From contig NZ_AQOV01000001.1 in NCBI RefSeq assembly GCF_000365425.1, positions 558,001 to 622,000 on the forward strand: a DNA stretch of 64,000 bases, in the 5' to 3' direction. The translations under genes were made by a program, and so were the position numbers. Shown here piece by piece: positions 54,979-63,992 of this stretch; the stretch's first letter is position 1; every line of letters starts with the position of its first letter. This stretch comes from Methylomonas sp. MK1. Its GTDB lineage: Bacteria; Pseudomonadota; Gammaproteobacteria; Methylococcales; Methylomonadaceae. Under the pieces are notes generated by a model. That model made no database searches. It was given only the letters and a program-made list of their open reading frames with translations, and was not told the DNA's origin.

Positions 54979-55091
54979 TGAAATAGTTTAATCATGCCGG
55001 ACACTTCACAGGACACTCTTTATACCGTCTTTTGAGGTGAATATGAGCGAGAGCAACCAACACAAACGTCCCGAATATAATTTGTAATTAG

Positions 55092-55236
55092 TGTTATGGT
55101 TCACGCCGCTTGTCGAATGAGTTGAAAAAGCAAGGATTTGCTGTTGGGCGATATAAAACGCGTCAGGTGATGCTGCAACTCAAGCTGAAAGTGCGCTATC
55201 CCAAACGCTATCAATCGACAACGGATAGCAATCACT
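55092..55236 (+). pseudogene. IS3-family transposase (OrfB) fragment
   Basis: The frame reads YGSRRLSNELKKQGFAVGR, then KTRQVMLQLKLKVRYPKRYQ and STTDSNHS, which is the 'HTH_21' part of IS3/IS150-group OrfB. It is open only from just after a TAG at 55089-55091 and is interrupted at 55237 by the 285-bp repeat. No DDE catalytic part follows on the other side. Confidence 0.8.
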
Positions 55237-55521
55237 CGGGGAGTCGCTATTTTTGCCGAAAGATTTTTTCGAGCTTCCCAGCAGGAAAAAATCGGCAAAA
55301 ACTACGCGACCGCTTATGCCTGCGGCGCCCCGATTCGTCCGCGTCACCTCGTTCCGACCCAACAAGGGGTCGAAACTTAGGCTCTCGCATGACTTAACGC
55401 CGTGTCGCGATGCCTTGCAGGTTTTCTCCGCTTCGCTGCGAAAACCCGCCCGGCGCTACGGCTATCGGGGACTAAAAATCTTCACTTCGCTAACGCTCCG
55501 TTTCCAAGATTTTCAGCGAAT
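55237..55521 (-). repeat. Dispersed repeat element, copy B (about 285 bp)
   Basis: This is the inverted partner of 35101-35384. The plus strand reads CGGGGAGTCGCTATTTTTG at the left and CAAGATTTTCAGCGAAT at the right. It sits inside an IS3 transposase fragment, which shows it can insert into other DNA. See copy A for the internal hairpins. About 95 percent identical by eye. Confidence 0.85.
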
Positions 55522-55620
55522 GAGGCCATTTTTCCCAATCATCCAGATCGGTAACTTAACGTCGTAAAACCCAATCAAGTTTAGGCGACCGGCATCATAA
55601 GCGTCCTCAGCATTTGCCGC

Positions 55621-55910
55621 CTATTGTTTTAACGTAGGCTTTTCCTCTAATTTCACTTGCTTTGTTTCTAAAGCAGGATCCCTGCCAGAATCGCGCTGGT
55701 TTTTCAAAGCTTCCCAAGCGACAATAGCCAATGGGAATGACATAGACCACCAACGACCAATCGATACTTGTCGAAGGTTTCCATCAACAGTGCTTCTATA
55801 AACCAGGTTCTGACCTTTGCCATGGCAAACAAACGCAGTCCTGAGTAATCATCAAAAGCCATATGCTGTCCAGGTAGCAAAGCTTTAGCGGTACGGGGGT
55901 CGAATTGCAT
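55621..55910 (-). pseudogene. Frameshifted N-terminal fragment of a tyrosine integrase
   Basis: From the ATG at 55908-55910 the frame reads MQFDPRTAKALLPGQHMAFD and DYSGLRLFAMAKVRTWF, the N-terminal domain of a phage/ICE integrase family. After one frame change near 55799, it continues YRSTVDGNLRQVSIGRW and MSFPLAIVAWEALKNQRDSG to a TAG at 55621-55623. Together these make about 95 residues of the first domain; the catalytic domain is absent. It is a dead remnant of a second integrated element. Confidence 0.75.
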
Positions 55911-56353
55911 TTTGGCATAGGCTTTTTGAAGCGAATGATGGCGCGCGGCTAACCGGAAAAAACCCAGTCTAAAAGGTGAACTACAGGTAAGTTTTGATAA
56001 GTGTCGATAATGTTATGCTCAACAGAAAACAAACAAATACTACTTAGGCGTAATCTACTGACAAATGAGTAACCAAAAAACACAAGGCACGAAGCAAGAC
56101 GAGAAAATTCAACACACGCCGATGATTCAGAAGTGTATTACCCATGAAATATAAGGATTTTTTTATATTTTACTTAATTTACTATACTAAAACCTATACT
56201 GTCACTAATGAAACGCCTCATCGTCTCAATTCCTTGGCTTTTAGGTGCCAGATCTTCACAACACACTCTTTTTTATCGAACACCTTAACAAGTTTGCATG
56301 CTGCCCCAACAAACCCACACGACGCGGATCATGTGCGGCCGATCGCCAATACC
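55911..56353. other. Intergenic stretch without a supported gene
   Basis: About 440 bases of AT-rich sequence between two mobile-element remnants. It contains short open frames without recognisable similarity; the first 70 residues of the frame that leads into the TraD fragment fall here and look random. I see no other structure. Confidence 0.5.
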
Positions 56354-56799
56354 GGACACATAATCGAAAAAAACCAAGTCGCTTATATCGGCCTGGACTC
56401 GTTATCGGATGGCATAGTGGGCAGTACGATTGGCTCGATTCTGTTGGCCGATTTGGCTGCTGTCGCCGATAATAAGGCGCTTCGGATCGACCAGTGAATG
56501 TGTCGTCGACGAGGCGACTGAAGTCATCAACGATCCTTTCATTCAAGTTTTGAACAAAGGCCGCAGCACAAAATTCCGATTGTTCATCGCCACACAAAAC
56601 TTTACGGATTTTGCGGCCCGTACGGGTTCCCAGGATAAGGCCCGCCAGTGCTGGGTAACGTCAATAACCGATCGCCCTGCGCATCATAGACAGTGACATC
56701 TCTGACAATCTGCCCAAAACCCCGCTCAAACACATCATGCGCACTCAGGGCGTCGCCACCAGTTCGCCCAATCCCAAGATCCTGCCAAAGCGGACGTGA
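56354..56799 (+). pseudogene. TraD-type conjugative coupling protein remnant
   Basis: Three frames together spell the C-terminal ATPase region of integrative-element TraD (VirD4/TrwB-like). The first reads GHIIEKNQVAYIGLDSLSDG and SILLADLAAVAD. The second reads VVDEATEVINDPFIQVLNKG and FRLFIATQNFTDFAARTGSQ. The third reads LRIIDSDISDNLPKTPLK and HIMRTQGVATSSPNPKILPK, ending with a TGA at 56797-56799. At least two frameshifts and a missing piece between the first two parts make it non-functional. It is evidence of a former ICE here. Confidence 0.8.
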
Positions 56800-57126
56800 T
56801 TAGCCTCCAAACCGTCCGGGCGAGGGCTGTCGCCAAATCAACAATGGATAGGATTGGATCAGTCTAGTCGACTCAAAAAGGTCGTGTTGTCGAAACTATC
56901 GGGCTCTATATACAAAAAACAAGGTCAACAATCCGGTATCGGAAATGTTCGATTAAAACCGATACCCTCTACCTGTTTGCATACCCAGCGGCATAGCCGT
57001 GGAACACCTAAGTATGTCACTTGTGCGCCATCGGCCGTGCAGGCATACAAATGACAGGTTTTTGGTCGTATTTGAATCGAACCGGGGCCGAACCCTTATG
57101 TCCTCCCTTGGCCACGATGTAAAAAT
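56800..57126. other. Gap after the TraD remnant
   Basis: About 327 bases without a supported gene. A 23-codon ORF beginning at about 57051 (ATGACAGGTTTTTGG) is too short to assign. The sequence may be further debris of the same element. Confidence 0.4.
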
Positions 57127-58005
57127 TCAAATTTCTTTTAAAGGCAAATATATATCAGTGATCAACTCCTGTTCGGACACATCTGGGAAGAGGTTCAGAT
57201 AGTGAAAAAAACAAGGAAACTCCCGTAATTCTTCATTGCTTTCTGGCAACCATGTCCCATATAAAAAACGTATCTTGTCGTCCATTGCTTCATGCGGGCC
57301 TAGATGGCGAATTACAGCGCAACGCCCTCCTGGGATGATTTTAGTCAGGATACCTTGCGGATTCGCCGGCACGTCAGTTTCGACTGAGCCGCAGAGGTCA
57401 AATCTGAATTTTTCAGGGGGCGTGATTTTGGGGTCGTCGTAGGCGAGTCCGTATGTATTGCTGGTTTTCACCGGGGACAATTGGCTGGCCTTGCGCCATT
57501 CGATAAAGACCCCGACCGAATCGTTCAATGTCTCAACCGCCCCACGGTGCTCTAATACGGCGACTTTGGTTTCTTTAAATTTCACTATGTTTACTTGCAT
57601 GTTGGTTTTTCCTCTGGGTATGGGTAGCCGATATTTTTCATGCCAGGACTTCCATTGCGGTTTTTTTCTGAATTGTGAGGGTGTCTGGCCAAAGAGTTTT
57701 TTAAATGCACGGGCAAACGATTCCGGATTTTCGAATTTGGCATCAAATGCGATATCGATAATCCGCAGATTTTGGCTAAATGCCAACTGGTACGATGCTC
57801 GTTTTAAACGTATCAACTGGATAAATCTGAAGACATTAATCCCCGTATACTCAGAAAATTGCCGATGGAAGTGATATTTCGAAAATAAGGCAATCCGGCT
57901 TAATCTTTCTACAGATAAATCTTCATCAAGATTGTCCCGGATGTAGTCACATACTCGGTCCATTCTGTCTTTATAAGAACATCTCTGCATAGCTAGGTCA
58001 GTCAT
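57127..58005 (-). CDS. AraC-family regulator with GyrI-like ligand domain
   Basis: The 292-aa protein has the two helix-turn-helix motifs of AraC/XylS at its N-terminus (about 15-115: LSVERLSRIALFSKYHFHRQ, then IIDIAFDAKFENPESFARAFKKLFGQTPSQF), followed by a GyrI-like effector domain (about 135-292, VNIVKFKETKVAVLEHRG and GGRCAVIRHLGPHEAMDDKI). This is the Rob/SoxS-related layout of multidrug-responsive activators. It is divergent from the next gene across 289 bases with no supported gene. Confidence 0.92.
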   Translation of the reverse strand: MTDLAMQRCSYKDRMDRVCDYIRDNLDEDLSVERLSRIALFSKYHFHRQFSEYTGINVFRFIQLIRLKRASYQLAFSQNLRIIDIAFDAKFENPESFARAFKKLFGQTPSQFRKKPQWKSWHEKYRLPIPRGKTNMQVNIVKFKETKVAVLEHRGAVETLNDSVGVFIEWRKASQLSPVKTSNTYGLAYDDPKITPPEKFRFDLCGSVETDVPANPQGILTKIIPGGRCAVIRHLGPHEAMDDKIRFLYGTWLPESNEELREFPCFFHYLNLFPDVSEQELITDIYLPLKEI

Positions 58006-58294
58006 TGTTCCAGTAATCTCTAATATCTTCTAGGCGGTGATTATTCTGTCATGCTCCAGAATGGGTATCCTGATCATAATTGCTATCCTAAAAACCAATA
58101 TTTTTCCTATTGTCGCTAGCCAGATAAATGATGCGGACTAACGCACCTGCTAGTAGTGCTTACGCTGGTATCAGTGCAACCATAATGTCTTAAGCGTACA
58201 AGTTGATTGCATTTTTGCACCGGAATACGAACCGGTAGGCACACGCGGCAATTCCCATTAAAATGCGTATCCGCCCTCTTCACATTGAATCGAA

Positions 58295-58783
58295 ATGCCG
58301 TTAAAACCCGTGCTCTGTGCCATGGCTATTGCGTTGACCATCGGCACATTGCTGACCTATATACCTGCTATCGTTAAAGGCGCCGTTCAGCCGCATCTGT
58401 TCTCCTGGGTGATTTGTGGCTGCACCATCTTCGTGGCATTCCCTGCCTATCGGCGGCAGGGCGATTTGACCATTACCCATAGCGACTGGGTTTTTTTCGT
58501 GGCGGCCCTATCGGCTTTGCCGACATGGTATCTAACCGCCGATGCTCTCTGAGCGGTAGTCTACGCGCTGGGTTTCGGGCCGACGGTGTGTAAGTCTATG
58601 CACAACCGGACAAGCGAATCGCCAGGATTTTTCGGCCTGTTTGCGCTACGCAACCTATTGGCGATCCTGGCGTTGGAACATTATTCCTTAACCACGCTGC
58701 TTTTTCCAGCCGTGATTGCATCGGCCTGTGGGCTTGTCATGGCACAGATTGTGGCTCGGCGGCGCGGGTGGCGGCAGGCATGA
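58295..58783 (+). pseudogene. Small multi-helix membrane protein interrupted by a TGA
   Basis: From the ATG at 58295 the frame gives 85 residues with two or three membrane helices (CAMAIALTIGTLLTYIPAIV, LFSWVICGCTIFVAFPAY), then a TGA at 58550-58552 in the context DAL-stop-AVVYALGFGPT. The same frame continues for 77 codons, with RNLLAILALEHYSLTTLLFP and SACGLVMAQIVARRR, a coherent membrane protein. The stop could be a TGG-to-TGA change. The gene overlaps the following methyltransferase by four bases. It is probably a recent pseudogene or a sequencing artefact; a selenocysteine reading is unlikely. Confidence 0.7.
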
Positions 58784-59517
58784 CCGATCAATCGAAACGC
58801 CAAGCGGCCAATGACGAGCCGTTTCCCGCCGCAACCGACCGAGCCAACGACCAGCGCATTCTCGAGTCGTGGGCTAAAAATGCCACACCTTGGACGACCG
58901 CCATCCGCGAACAGCAAATCGCCAGTCGCAGACTGGCCACCGATCAAGCAATCATCGACGCTATTACCGATTTTGCACCGGGCTCGGTGCTGGATGTCGG
59001 CTGCGGTGAAGGCTGGCTGGTGCGAGCGTTAACCGTGCGCGGAATCCTGGCGTCTGGTGTCGATGCCATTCCGGCATTGATCGCACAAGCTCGCCGAGCC
59101 GGCCCGGAGGCCTATTATCTGGCGTCTTACCAAGACATTACGCATGGCCAATTCCGGTTTCAGGCCGACACGTTGGTGTGCAACTTTTCCTTATTCGGAA
59201 AATCCTCGGTCGAAACGCTGTTTGCCGCGCTCGGAACCTTGTTACCCAATAGTGGACAGCTGATCGTACAAACCTTACATCCACTGGCAGCCTGCGGCGA
59301 CCAGCCTTATAGGGACGGCTGGCGTATCGGTTCATGGCAGGGATTCAATCGGGACTTTATCGACCCGCCGCCTTGGTATTTCCGAACCCTAGCCAGCTGG
59401 GTGGGTTTATTCGTCGGCAACGGCTTCGAGCTAACCGAAATCCGCGAACCTAGCAATCCCGACACCAACCAGCCGTTGTCCATTCTATTCATAGCAACCG
59501 TCAAATTGCGGACTTAG
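58780..59517 (+). CDS. Class I SAM-dependent methyltransferase
   Basis: The 245-aa protein starts at ATG 58780, overlapping the preceding stop in ATGA. SAM-binding motif I is VLDVGCGEGWLVRAL (about 69-83), followed by ASGVDAIPALIAQARR, and a post-I acidic region ADTLVCNFSLFGKSS. The substrate is unknown. It ends convergently with the next methyltransferase, and the two coding regions overlap by 33 bases at their 3' ends. Confidence 0.85.
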   Translation: MTDQSKRQAANDEPFPAATDRANDQRILESWAKNATPWTTAIREQQIASRRLATDQAIIDAITDFAPGSVLDVGCGEGWLVRALTVRGILASGVDAIPALIAQARRAGPEAYYLASYQDITHGQFRFQADTLVCNFSLFGKSSVETLFAALGTLLPNSGQLIVQTLHPLAACGDQPYRDGWRIGSWQGFNRDFIDPPPWYFRTLASWVGLFVGNGFELTEIREPSNPDTNQPLSILFIATVKLRT

Positions 59518-60360
59518 AAAATCGCTTTGCTGCAACAGCAATATCTCTCCTATTCCCCCCAATTCAACTCGCTCCTCCAAGCGCCAACCGCTATGATCGA
59601 ACAATCTCCGCCATTCCCGCAAGGTCCGTTCGCGGCCTCGCGTTGCCATCAGCATTTGCATATCAAAACTGGCACCCGCCAAATCGGTTCCGCTGTCAGC
59701 CAACACTAGTTCCAGAATCACCACCCTGGCGCCGCTACCGGTACTAGCACTGGACAGATTGCGCAACAACTGAATACAGTCGGCGTCGCCCATGCCATGT
59801 AACACCGCACTAAGCAGATAAACGTCGCCGTCATCCCGTGCAGTAGGCGCAGCAGTCAACAGGTCGCCGGACTGAAATTGCAGGCGGGCCGGCAACGCCG
59901 GCTCGACATTGCCGGCCCAATATTCACCCGCCACTTCCACTACGGTGGCACGGTCGAACACCGTTGCGGTCAGGTGCGGGTGGCGTTTCAATATCGTCAA
60001 CGCTTTACTGCCTTTGGAACCACCAACGTCGATGACGCGGCGAAAACGCCGCCAGTCGAAGTCGGTGGCGAAATGGTCTCCCGTCAAAGCTTCGACGCTG
60101 TCCATGGCCTGGGCGAACAGCGCATTGAAGTCGGCGTGCCGGTCCATGTAGGTATAGAACGGCTGGCCGTAAACCGATTCGAACGGCACCTGACCGGTGC
60201 GAACGCCTTGTTCCAGTTGTTCGAACCAGGGACGGCTCATTTCCGGCGAGTTATGCATCAATATCATGGTACGAACTGATTGCGGATGATCCGGACGCAG
60301 ACAAGCCGACAAGCGGTTGTTTCGAAAACAGCGAGGCGAAGGTTCTTCGAAAACGCCCAT
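59485..60360 (-). CDS. SAM-dependent O-methyltransferase, N-terminally truncated
   Basis: The frame encodes the catalytic domain of plant/CrtF-type O-methyltransferases: VIDVGGSKGSKALTILKRHP, FDRATVVEVAG, and DVYLLSAVLHGMGDADCIQLL, with the family's ILELVLADSG. Members usually have a further 50-60 residue winged-helix dimerisation domain ahead of the first residues, FEEPSPRCFRNNRLSACL. Here a stop codon lies just upstream of the ATG and nothing similar is found in other frames, so the gene appears 5'-truncated. Activity is uncertain. Confidence 0.7.
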   Translation of the reverse strand: MGVFEEPSPRCFRNNRLSACLRPDHPQSVRTMILMHNSPEMSRPWFEQLEQGVRTGQVPFESVYGQPFYTYMDRHADFNALFAQAMDSVEALTGDHFATDFDWRRFRRVIDVGGSKGSKALTILKRHPHLTATVFDRATVVEVAGEYWAGNVEPALPARLQFQSGDLLTAAPTARDDGDVYLLSAVLHGMGDADCIQLLRNLSSASTGSGARVVILELVLADSGTDLAGASFDMQMLMATRGRERTLREWRRLFDHSGWRLEERVELGGIGEILLLQQSDFLSPQFDGCYE

Positions 60361-60662
60361 GGACGCAGATTAACAATGCCAAAAACGCCCTGCCAGCGCT
60401 TTCGTTAATCGAAATGACTATGTTGATTGAATGCGGGTACAGATTTACCGGCCTTCTGTTGACACACCGTGGGCTGCCGGGGGCAACGCTTCAAATGCCT
60501 GCGTAGTATTCGAATCAACCGGCGCTAAGACGGCAATGGATTTGGCAAGTCAAGTCCAGAGTGTTTTTAAAGCCGACGGATGGTTTCATAGCTACCTTGA
60601 ATCCCCCACAGAAATATCCCGGATAACACTCCATTTTTCAGTATGTGTTTTCGGCTATTGAT

Positions 60663-60682
60663 TATACCGTCTGGACGGTATA
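60663..60682 (+). promoter_or_regulatory. TetR operator within the promoter of the exporter operon
   Basis: TATACCGTC (60663-60671) and GACGGTATA (60674-60682) form a perfect palindrome with a two-base centre. It covers the region between TTGATT (60658-60663, -35) and TATAGT (60679-60684, -10; 15-base spacer) just before the TetR gene start at 60695. This is the classical setting for autorepression by a TetR regulator that also controls the downstream exporter genes. Confidence 0.75.
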
Positions 60683-60694
60683 GTTTATGACTCC

Positions 60695-61261
60695 ATGAAA
60701 CAAACTCAAAAAACCAATACCCGCGAACGCCTGCTTGATGCAGCCGAAGCCGTCGTGATAGAGCAAGGCGTCAATTCGATGACCCTGGAGGCCGTTGCCG
60801 CGAGAGCCGGTATCAGCAAAGGCGGGCTCCTTTATCATTTCCCTTCGAAAGATGCCGTCGTGCGGGGCATGGTTACGCGCATCGCATCCATCGTCCAGGA
60901 AAGGTTCGCGGCGGATTTAGCCAACGAGCCTCCTGGACAAGGGCGACACACCAGGGCGTTGTTGCATATGCTGTTGGATACCGAGGGTTCCCTGGCTCCC
61001 CGGCTGCAAGGTGTGGCCGGCCCGTTATTGGGCGCGGCATCCAGCAATCCGAAAATGTTGGAGCCGATACAGAATTTTTTTCAGGGTGTGCATCAAGGCA
61101 TGCTGGACGACGGCTTTCCGGCGGATCGAAGTTGGCTGGTGCTTGCCGCCCTGGACGGACTCAAATATTGGAAAATTTTCGGCATCCTGCATCCCTCGGA
61201 GCAGGATTTGGCGGGGCTTCGACTGTTGCTAACACAGATCATTGATGAGGCATCATTGTGA
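60695..61261 (+). CDS. TetR-family regulator (CecR-like)
   Basis: The 188-aa regulator has an N-terminal helix-turn-helix (TLEAVAARAGISKGGLLYHFPSKDAV in blocks, about 29-54) and a C-terminal ligand domain with VAGPLLGAASSNP. The gene starts 12 bases after a palindromic operator. Its stop overlaps the start of the HlyD gene in GTGA. The arrangement TetR-HlyD-double ATPase matches the CecR-YbhG-YbhF set of E. coli. Confidence 0.92.
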   Translation: MKQTQKTNTRERLLDAAEAVVIEQGVNSMTLEAVAARAGISKGGLLYHFPSKDAVVRGMVTRIASIVQERFAADLANEPPGQGRHTRALLHMLLDTEGSLAPRLQGVAGPLLGAASSNPKMLEPIQNFFQGVHQGMLDDGFPADRSWLVLAALDGLKYWKIFGILHPSEQDLAGLRLLLTQIIDEASL

Positions 61262-62265
61262 AAAAGACCATCTCCTTTATCATCGTTTTGCTAATTATTG
61301 CGGGAAGTGCAAGCTGGGTTTATCGCACGTACCGCGGCGAAAATAAGACCACGCTGACCCTTTACGGCAACGTGGATATACGCGAAGTCACCCTCGGTTT
61401 TCGTGTTCCCGGCAAGCTGAGTAAACTGCTTTATGACGAAGGCGACAAGGTCAAAGCCGGCGAGGTGATGGCCAGGCTGGACGACGAGCCTTATCGCAAT
61501 CAGCTCACCGGAGCCCAGGCTCAGGTTGATTCGTTGCGGGCGCGCCTGAAGTTGCGGGAAACCGGCAATCGTCCGCAAGAAATAGCACAAGCCCGGTCGC
61601 TGGTCCGCGAGCGCGAAGCCGCTGCCGTCAACGCCGAACGCTTATTCAATCGGGCCGAAGAATTATTGGCCGACAAAGGCGTCTCGATTCAGGAGCGCGA
61701 CAATGCCGAGGCCAACCACCAAGAAGCCCAGGCAAGACTCAAATCCGCGCGCGATAATCTGGCGCTCCTAGAAGCCGGGTTTCGCAGCGAGGATATTTCC
61801 CAAGCCAAAGCCGATCTTGCGCAAACCGAAGCCGCACTGGCCACTGCCAGTTTGCAGTTGCGAGATACGGTGTTAACCGCGCCGGTCGATGGCGTCATTC
61901 TCACCCGGGCACAAGAGGCAGGCGCCATCTTGCAATCAGGCACGCCGGTATTCACGCTTTCCCTGGTGACTCCGGTTTGGGTGCGCGCCTATGTCCATGA
62001 ACCCGACCTGGGCCGCATCCATCCGGGCATGAAGGTTGAAATCCGCACCGATTCCGTTGGCGGGAAACCTTATAGGGGTCAGATTGGCTATATTTCCCCG
62101 CGTGCCGAATTTACCCCAAAGACCGTAGAAACCGCGGAACTACGCACTACGCTCGTCTACCGGTTACGGATTGTCGTTGATAATCCCGATGACGGGTTGC
62201 GTCAGGGTATGCCGGTCACCGTCAACTTAGACGAAAGCACGCTGAGCACCTCCGCCCCGTCATGA
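61258..62265 (+). CDS. HlyD-family membrane fusion protein (YbhG-like)
   Basis: The 335-aa adaptor starts with a GTG at 61258, has an N-terminal anchor (TISFIIVLLIIAGSASWVY), a biotinyl-lipoyl-like domain (GNVDIREVTLGFRVPGKLSK, VKAGEVMARLDDEPYRNQL), a coiled-coil hairpin of about 100 residues, and a beta-barrel part (VLTAPVDGVILTRAQEAG). It bridges the inner-membrane exporter and the outer membrane. It overlaps the ATPase gene by four bases. Confidence 0.93.
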   Translation: MKKTISFIIVLLIIAGSASWVYRTYRGENKTTLTLYGNVDIREVTLGFRVPGKLSKLLYDEGDKVKAGEVMARLDDEPYRNQLTGAQAQVDSLRARLKLRETGNRPQEIAQARSLVREREAAAVNAERLFNRAEELLADKGVSIQERDNAEANHQEAQARLKSARDNLALLEAGFRSEDISQAKADLAQTEAALATASLQLRDTVLTAPVDGVILTRAQEAGAILQSGTPVFTLSLVTPVWVRAYVHEPDLGRIHPGMKVEIRTDSVGGKPYRGQIGYISPRAEFTPKTVETAELRTTLVYRLRIVVDNPDDGLRQGMPVTVNLDESTLSTSAPS

Positions 62266-63992
62266 GCGATGGCCTGGTCATACTCGACTCAGTACGGAAA
62301 ACATTTCCGCACTCGGTCAAGCCTGCATTAGCAGGCGTCTCGGCTGTGTTAAAGCCGGGGCAGATTACCGGTTTGGTAGGGCCGGACGGGGCCGGCAAGA
62401 CCACGCTCATCCGGCTGATGGCCGGATTGCTGGCACCGACTTCCGGCAGCCTTTCCGTAGACCGTTGCGACCCGATTCGCGACGCGGATAAGCTGCGCGC
62501 CTTCATCGGCTACATGCCGCAAAAATTCGGCCTCTATGAAGATTTGTCGGTGATCGAAAATCTCGAGCTCCACGCCGATCTGCGTGATTTGATGGGCGAT
62601 GAGCGCGTCGCCACCTTCAAGCGCCTACTGGCATTTACCGATCTTGCCCGGTTCACCAGCCGATTGGCCGGAAAACTGTCCGGCGGCATGAAACAGAAAC
62701 TCGGGCTGGCCTGTGCGTTGTTGGGCCGCCCCAGGTTGCTGCTGCTGGACGAGCCGAGCGTGGGCGTCGATCCTATTTCGCGCCGCGAATTGTGGAAGAT
62801 GGTCCATGAACTGATTTCCCAGGGCATGACGGTTGTGTGGAGCACGGCGTATCTGGACGAAGCCGAATTATGCGCGGAAGTGCTATTGATGAATGACGGA
62901 CAATTGATCTTCTCCGGCAAGCCGGCAGATCTCACTCAGCGTATTCATGATCGCAGCCTGCAAATCAGGCAGATAACCGGCAACCGCCGGCAATTGCTCG
63001 CTAGAGCGTTGCGCCAGCCCGAAGTCTCGGATGGGGTCATTCAAGGTCACGCCGTTCGACTAGTGCTCCGCGAAGGTGCAGACCGTCCCAACCTCAAGGA
63101 ACTCGATGCCGGCGACGAGGCGGAACTCGTGCCTGTCGCGCCCCGCTTCGAAGATGCGTTTATTGAAGCTCTCGGGGGCGGCCCGGGCGGCGATTCGGTT
63201 CTGGCGCAACGTTTGCAGCCGGTGCCAGGAGATGATGAAACCGTGGTCGAAGCGGTGGCGTTAACCAAGCGCTTCGGCGACTTCACCGCGACCGACCAGG
63301 TGAACTTCAGGGTCAAACGCGGGGAAATCTTCGGCCTGCTCGGGCCTAACGGCGCCGGCAAATCGACGACGTTCCGCATGATGTGCGGACTGCTGACACC
63401 TACCTCGGGTACGGCTCGCGTCATGGGCATCGATCTAAAAACCAGCGGCAGCGAAGCACGTCAATGCCTGGGTTACATGGCGCAGAAATTTTCGCTGTAC
63501 AGCAATCTGACGATTGAACAGAACCTGAAGTTCTTCTCCGGCGTTTACGGTTTACGCGGCGCGAGGCAAAAAACCGCCATGGCGGACATGATCGAGGTCT
63601 TCAGGCTACAACCATACCTTGGCACGACGCCCGACACCCTGCCGCTGGGCTTCAAGCAGCGCTTAGCGTTGGCTTGCGCCGTCATGCACCAGCCGGCGAT
63701 TCTGTTTCTGGACGAACCCACCTCCGGCGTTGACCCGGTGACGCGCCGCGAGTTTTGGACCCATATCAACGGCATCGTCGAAAAAGGCGTCACCGTCATG
63801 GTCACCACGCATTTCATGGATGAAGCCGAATATTGCGACCGCATCGCGTTGGTATTTCGCGGCAAAATCATCGCCGCCGGCTCTCCCGACCAGCTCAAGG
63901 AACAAACCGTGTCCCCTCGGCATCCCGATCCATCGATGGAAGACGCGTTCATTTCCCTAGTGCAACAACATGCTGCGGAGGTCTCGGCATGA
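62262..63992 (+). CDS. Double-ATPase ABC exporter protein (YbhF-like)
   Basis: The 576-aa protein has two complete nucleotide-binding domains in one chain. The first has Walker A VGPDGAGKTT (39-48), signature LSGGMKQK (139-146) and Walker B LLLLDEPSVGVD (159-170). The second has Walker A GPNGAGKST (361-369), a variant signature LPLGFKQR and Walker B FLDEPTSGVD. The variant second signature is typical of YbhF. It powers export of drugs or similar compounds, with permease genes expected downstream. Confidence 0.94.
   Translation: MSDGLVILDSVRKTFPHSVKPALAGVSAVLKPGQITGLVGPDGAGKTTLIRLMAGLLAPTSGSLSVDRCDPIRDADKLRAFIGYMPQKFGLYEDLSVIENLELHADLRDLMGDERVATFKRLLAFTDLARFTSRLAGKLSGGMKQKLGLACALLGRPRLLLLDEPSVGVDPISRRELWKMVHELISQGMTVVWSTAYLDEAELCAEVLLMNDGQLIFSGKPADLTQRIHDRSLQIRQITGNRRQLLARALRQPEVSDGVIQGHAVRLVLREGADRPNLKELDAGDEAELVPVAPRFEDAFIEALGGGPGGDSVLAQRLQPVPGDDETVVEAVALTKRFGDFTATDQVNFRVKRGEIFGLLGPNGAGKSTTFRMMCGLLTPTSGTARVMGIDLKTSGSEARQCLGYMAQKFSLYSNLTIEQNLKFFSGVYGLRGARQKTAMADMIEVFRLQPYLGTTPDTLPLGFKQRLALACAVMHQPAILFLDEPTSGVDPVTRREFWTHINGIVEKGVTVMVTTHFMDEAEYCDRIALVFRGKIIAAGSPDQLKEQTVSPRHPDPSMEDAFISLVQQHAAEVSA

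Noticed and set aside
58550..58552. TGA read as selenocysteine
   Set aside because: No SECIS-like hairpin is apparent after it, the surrounding context is a membrane helix, and TGG-to-TGA is a simpler explanation.
60431..60661. 76-aa ORF before the TetR promoter
   Set aside because: No recognisable family and it ends inside the promoter region; it could be non-coding.
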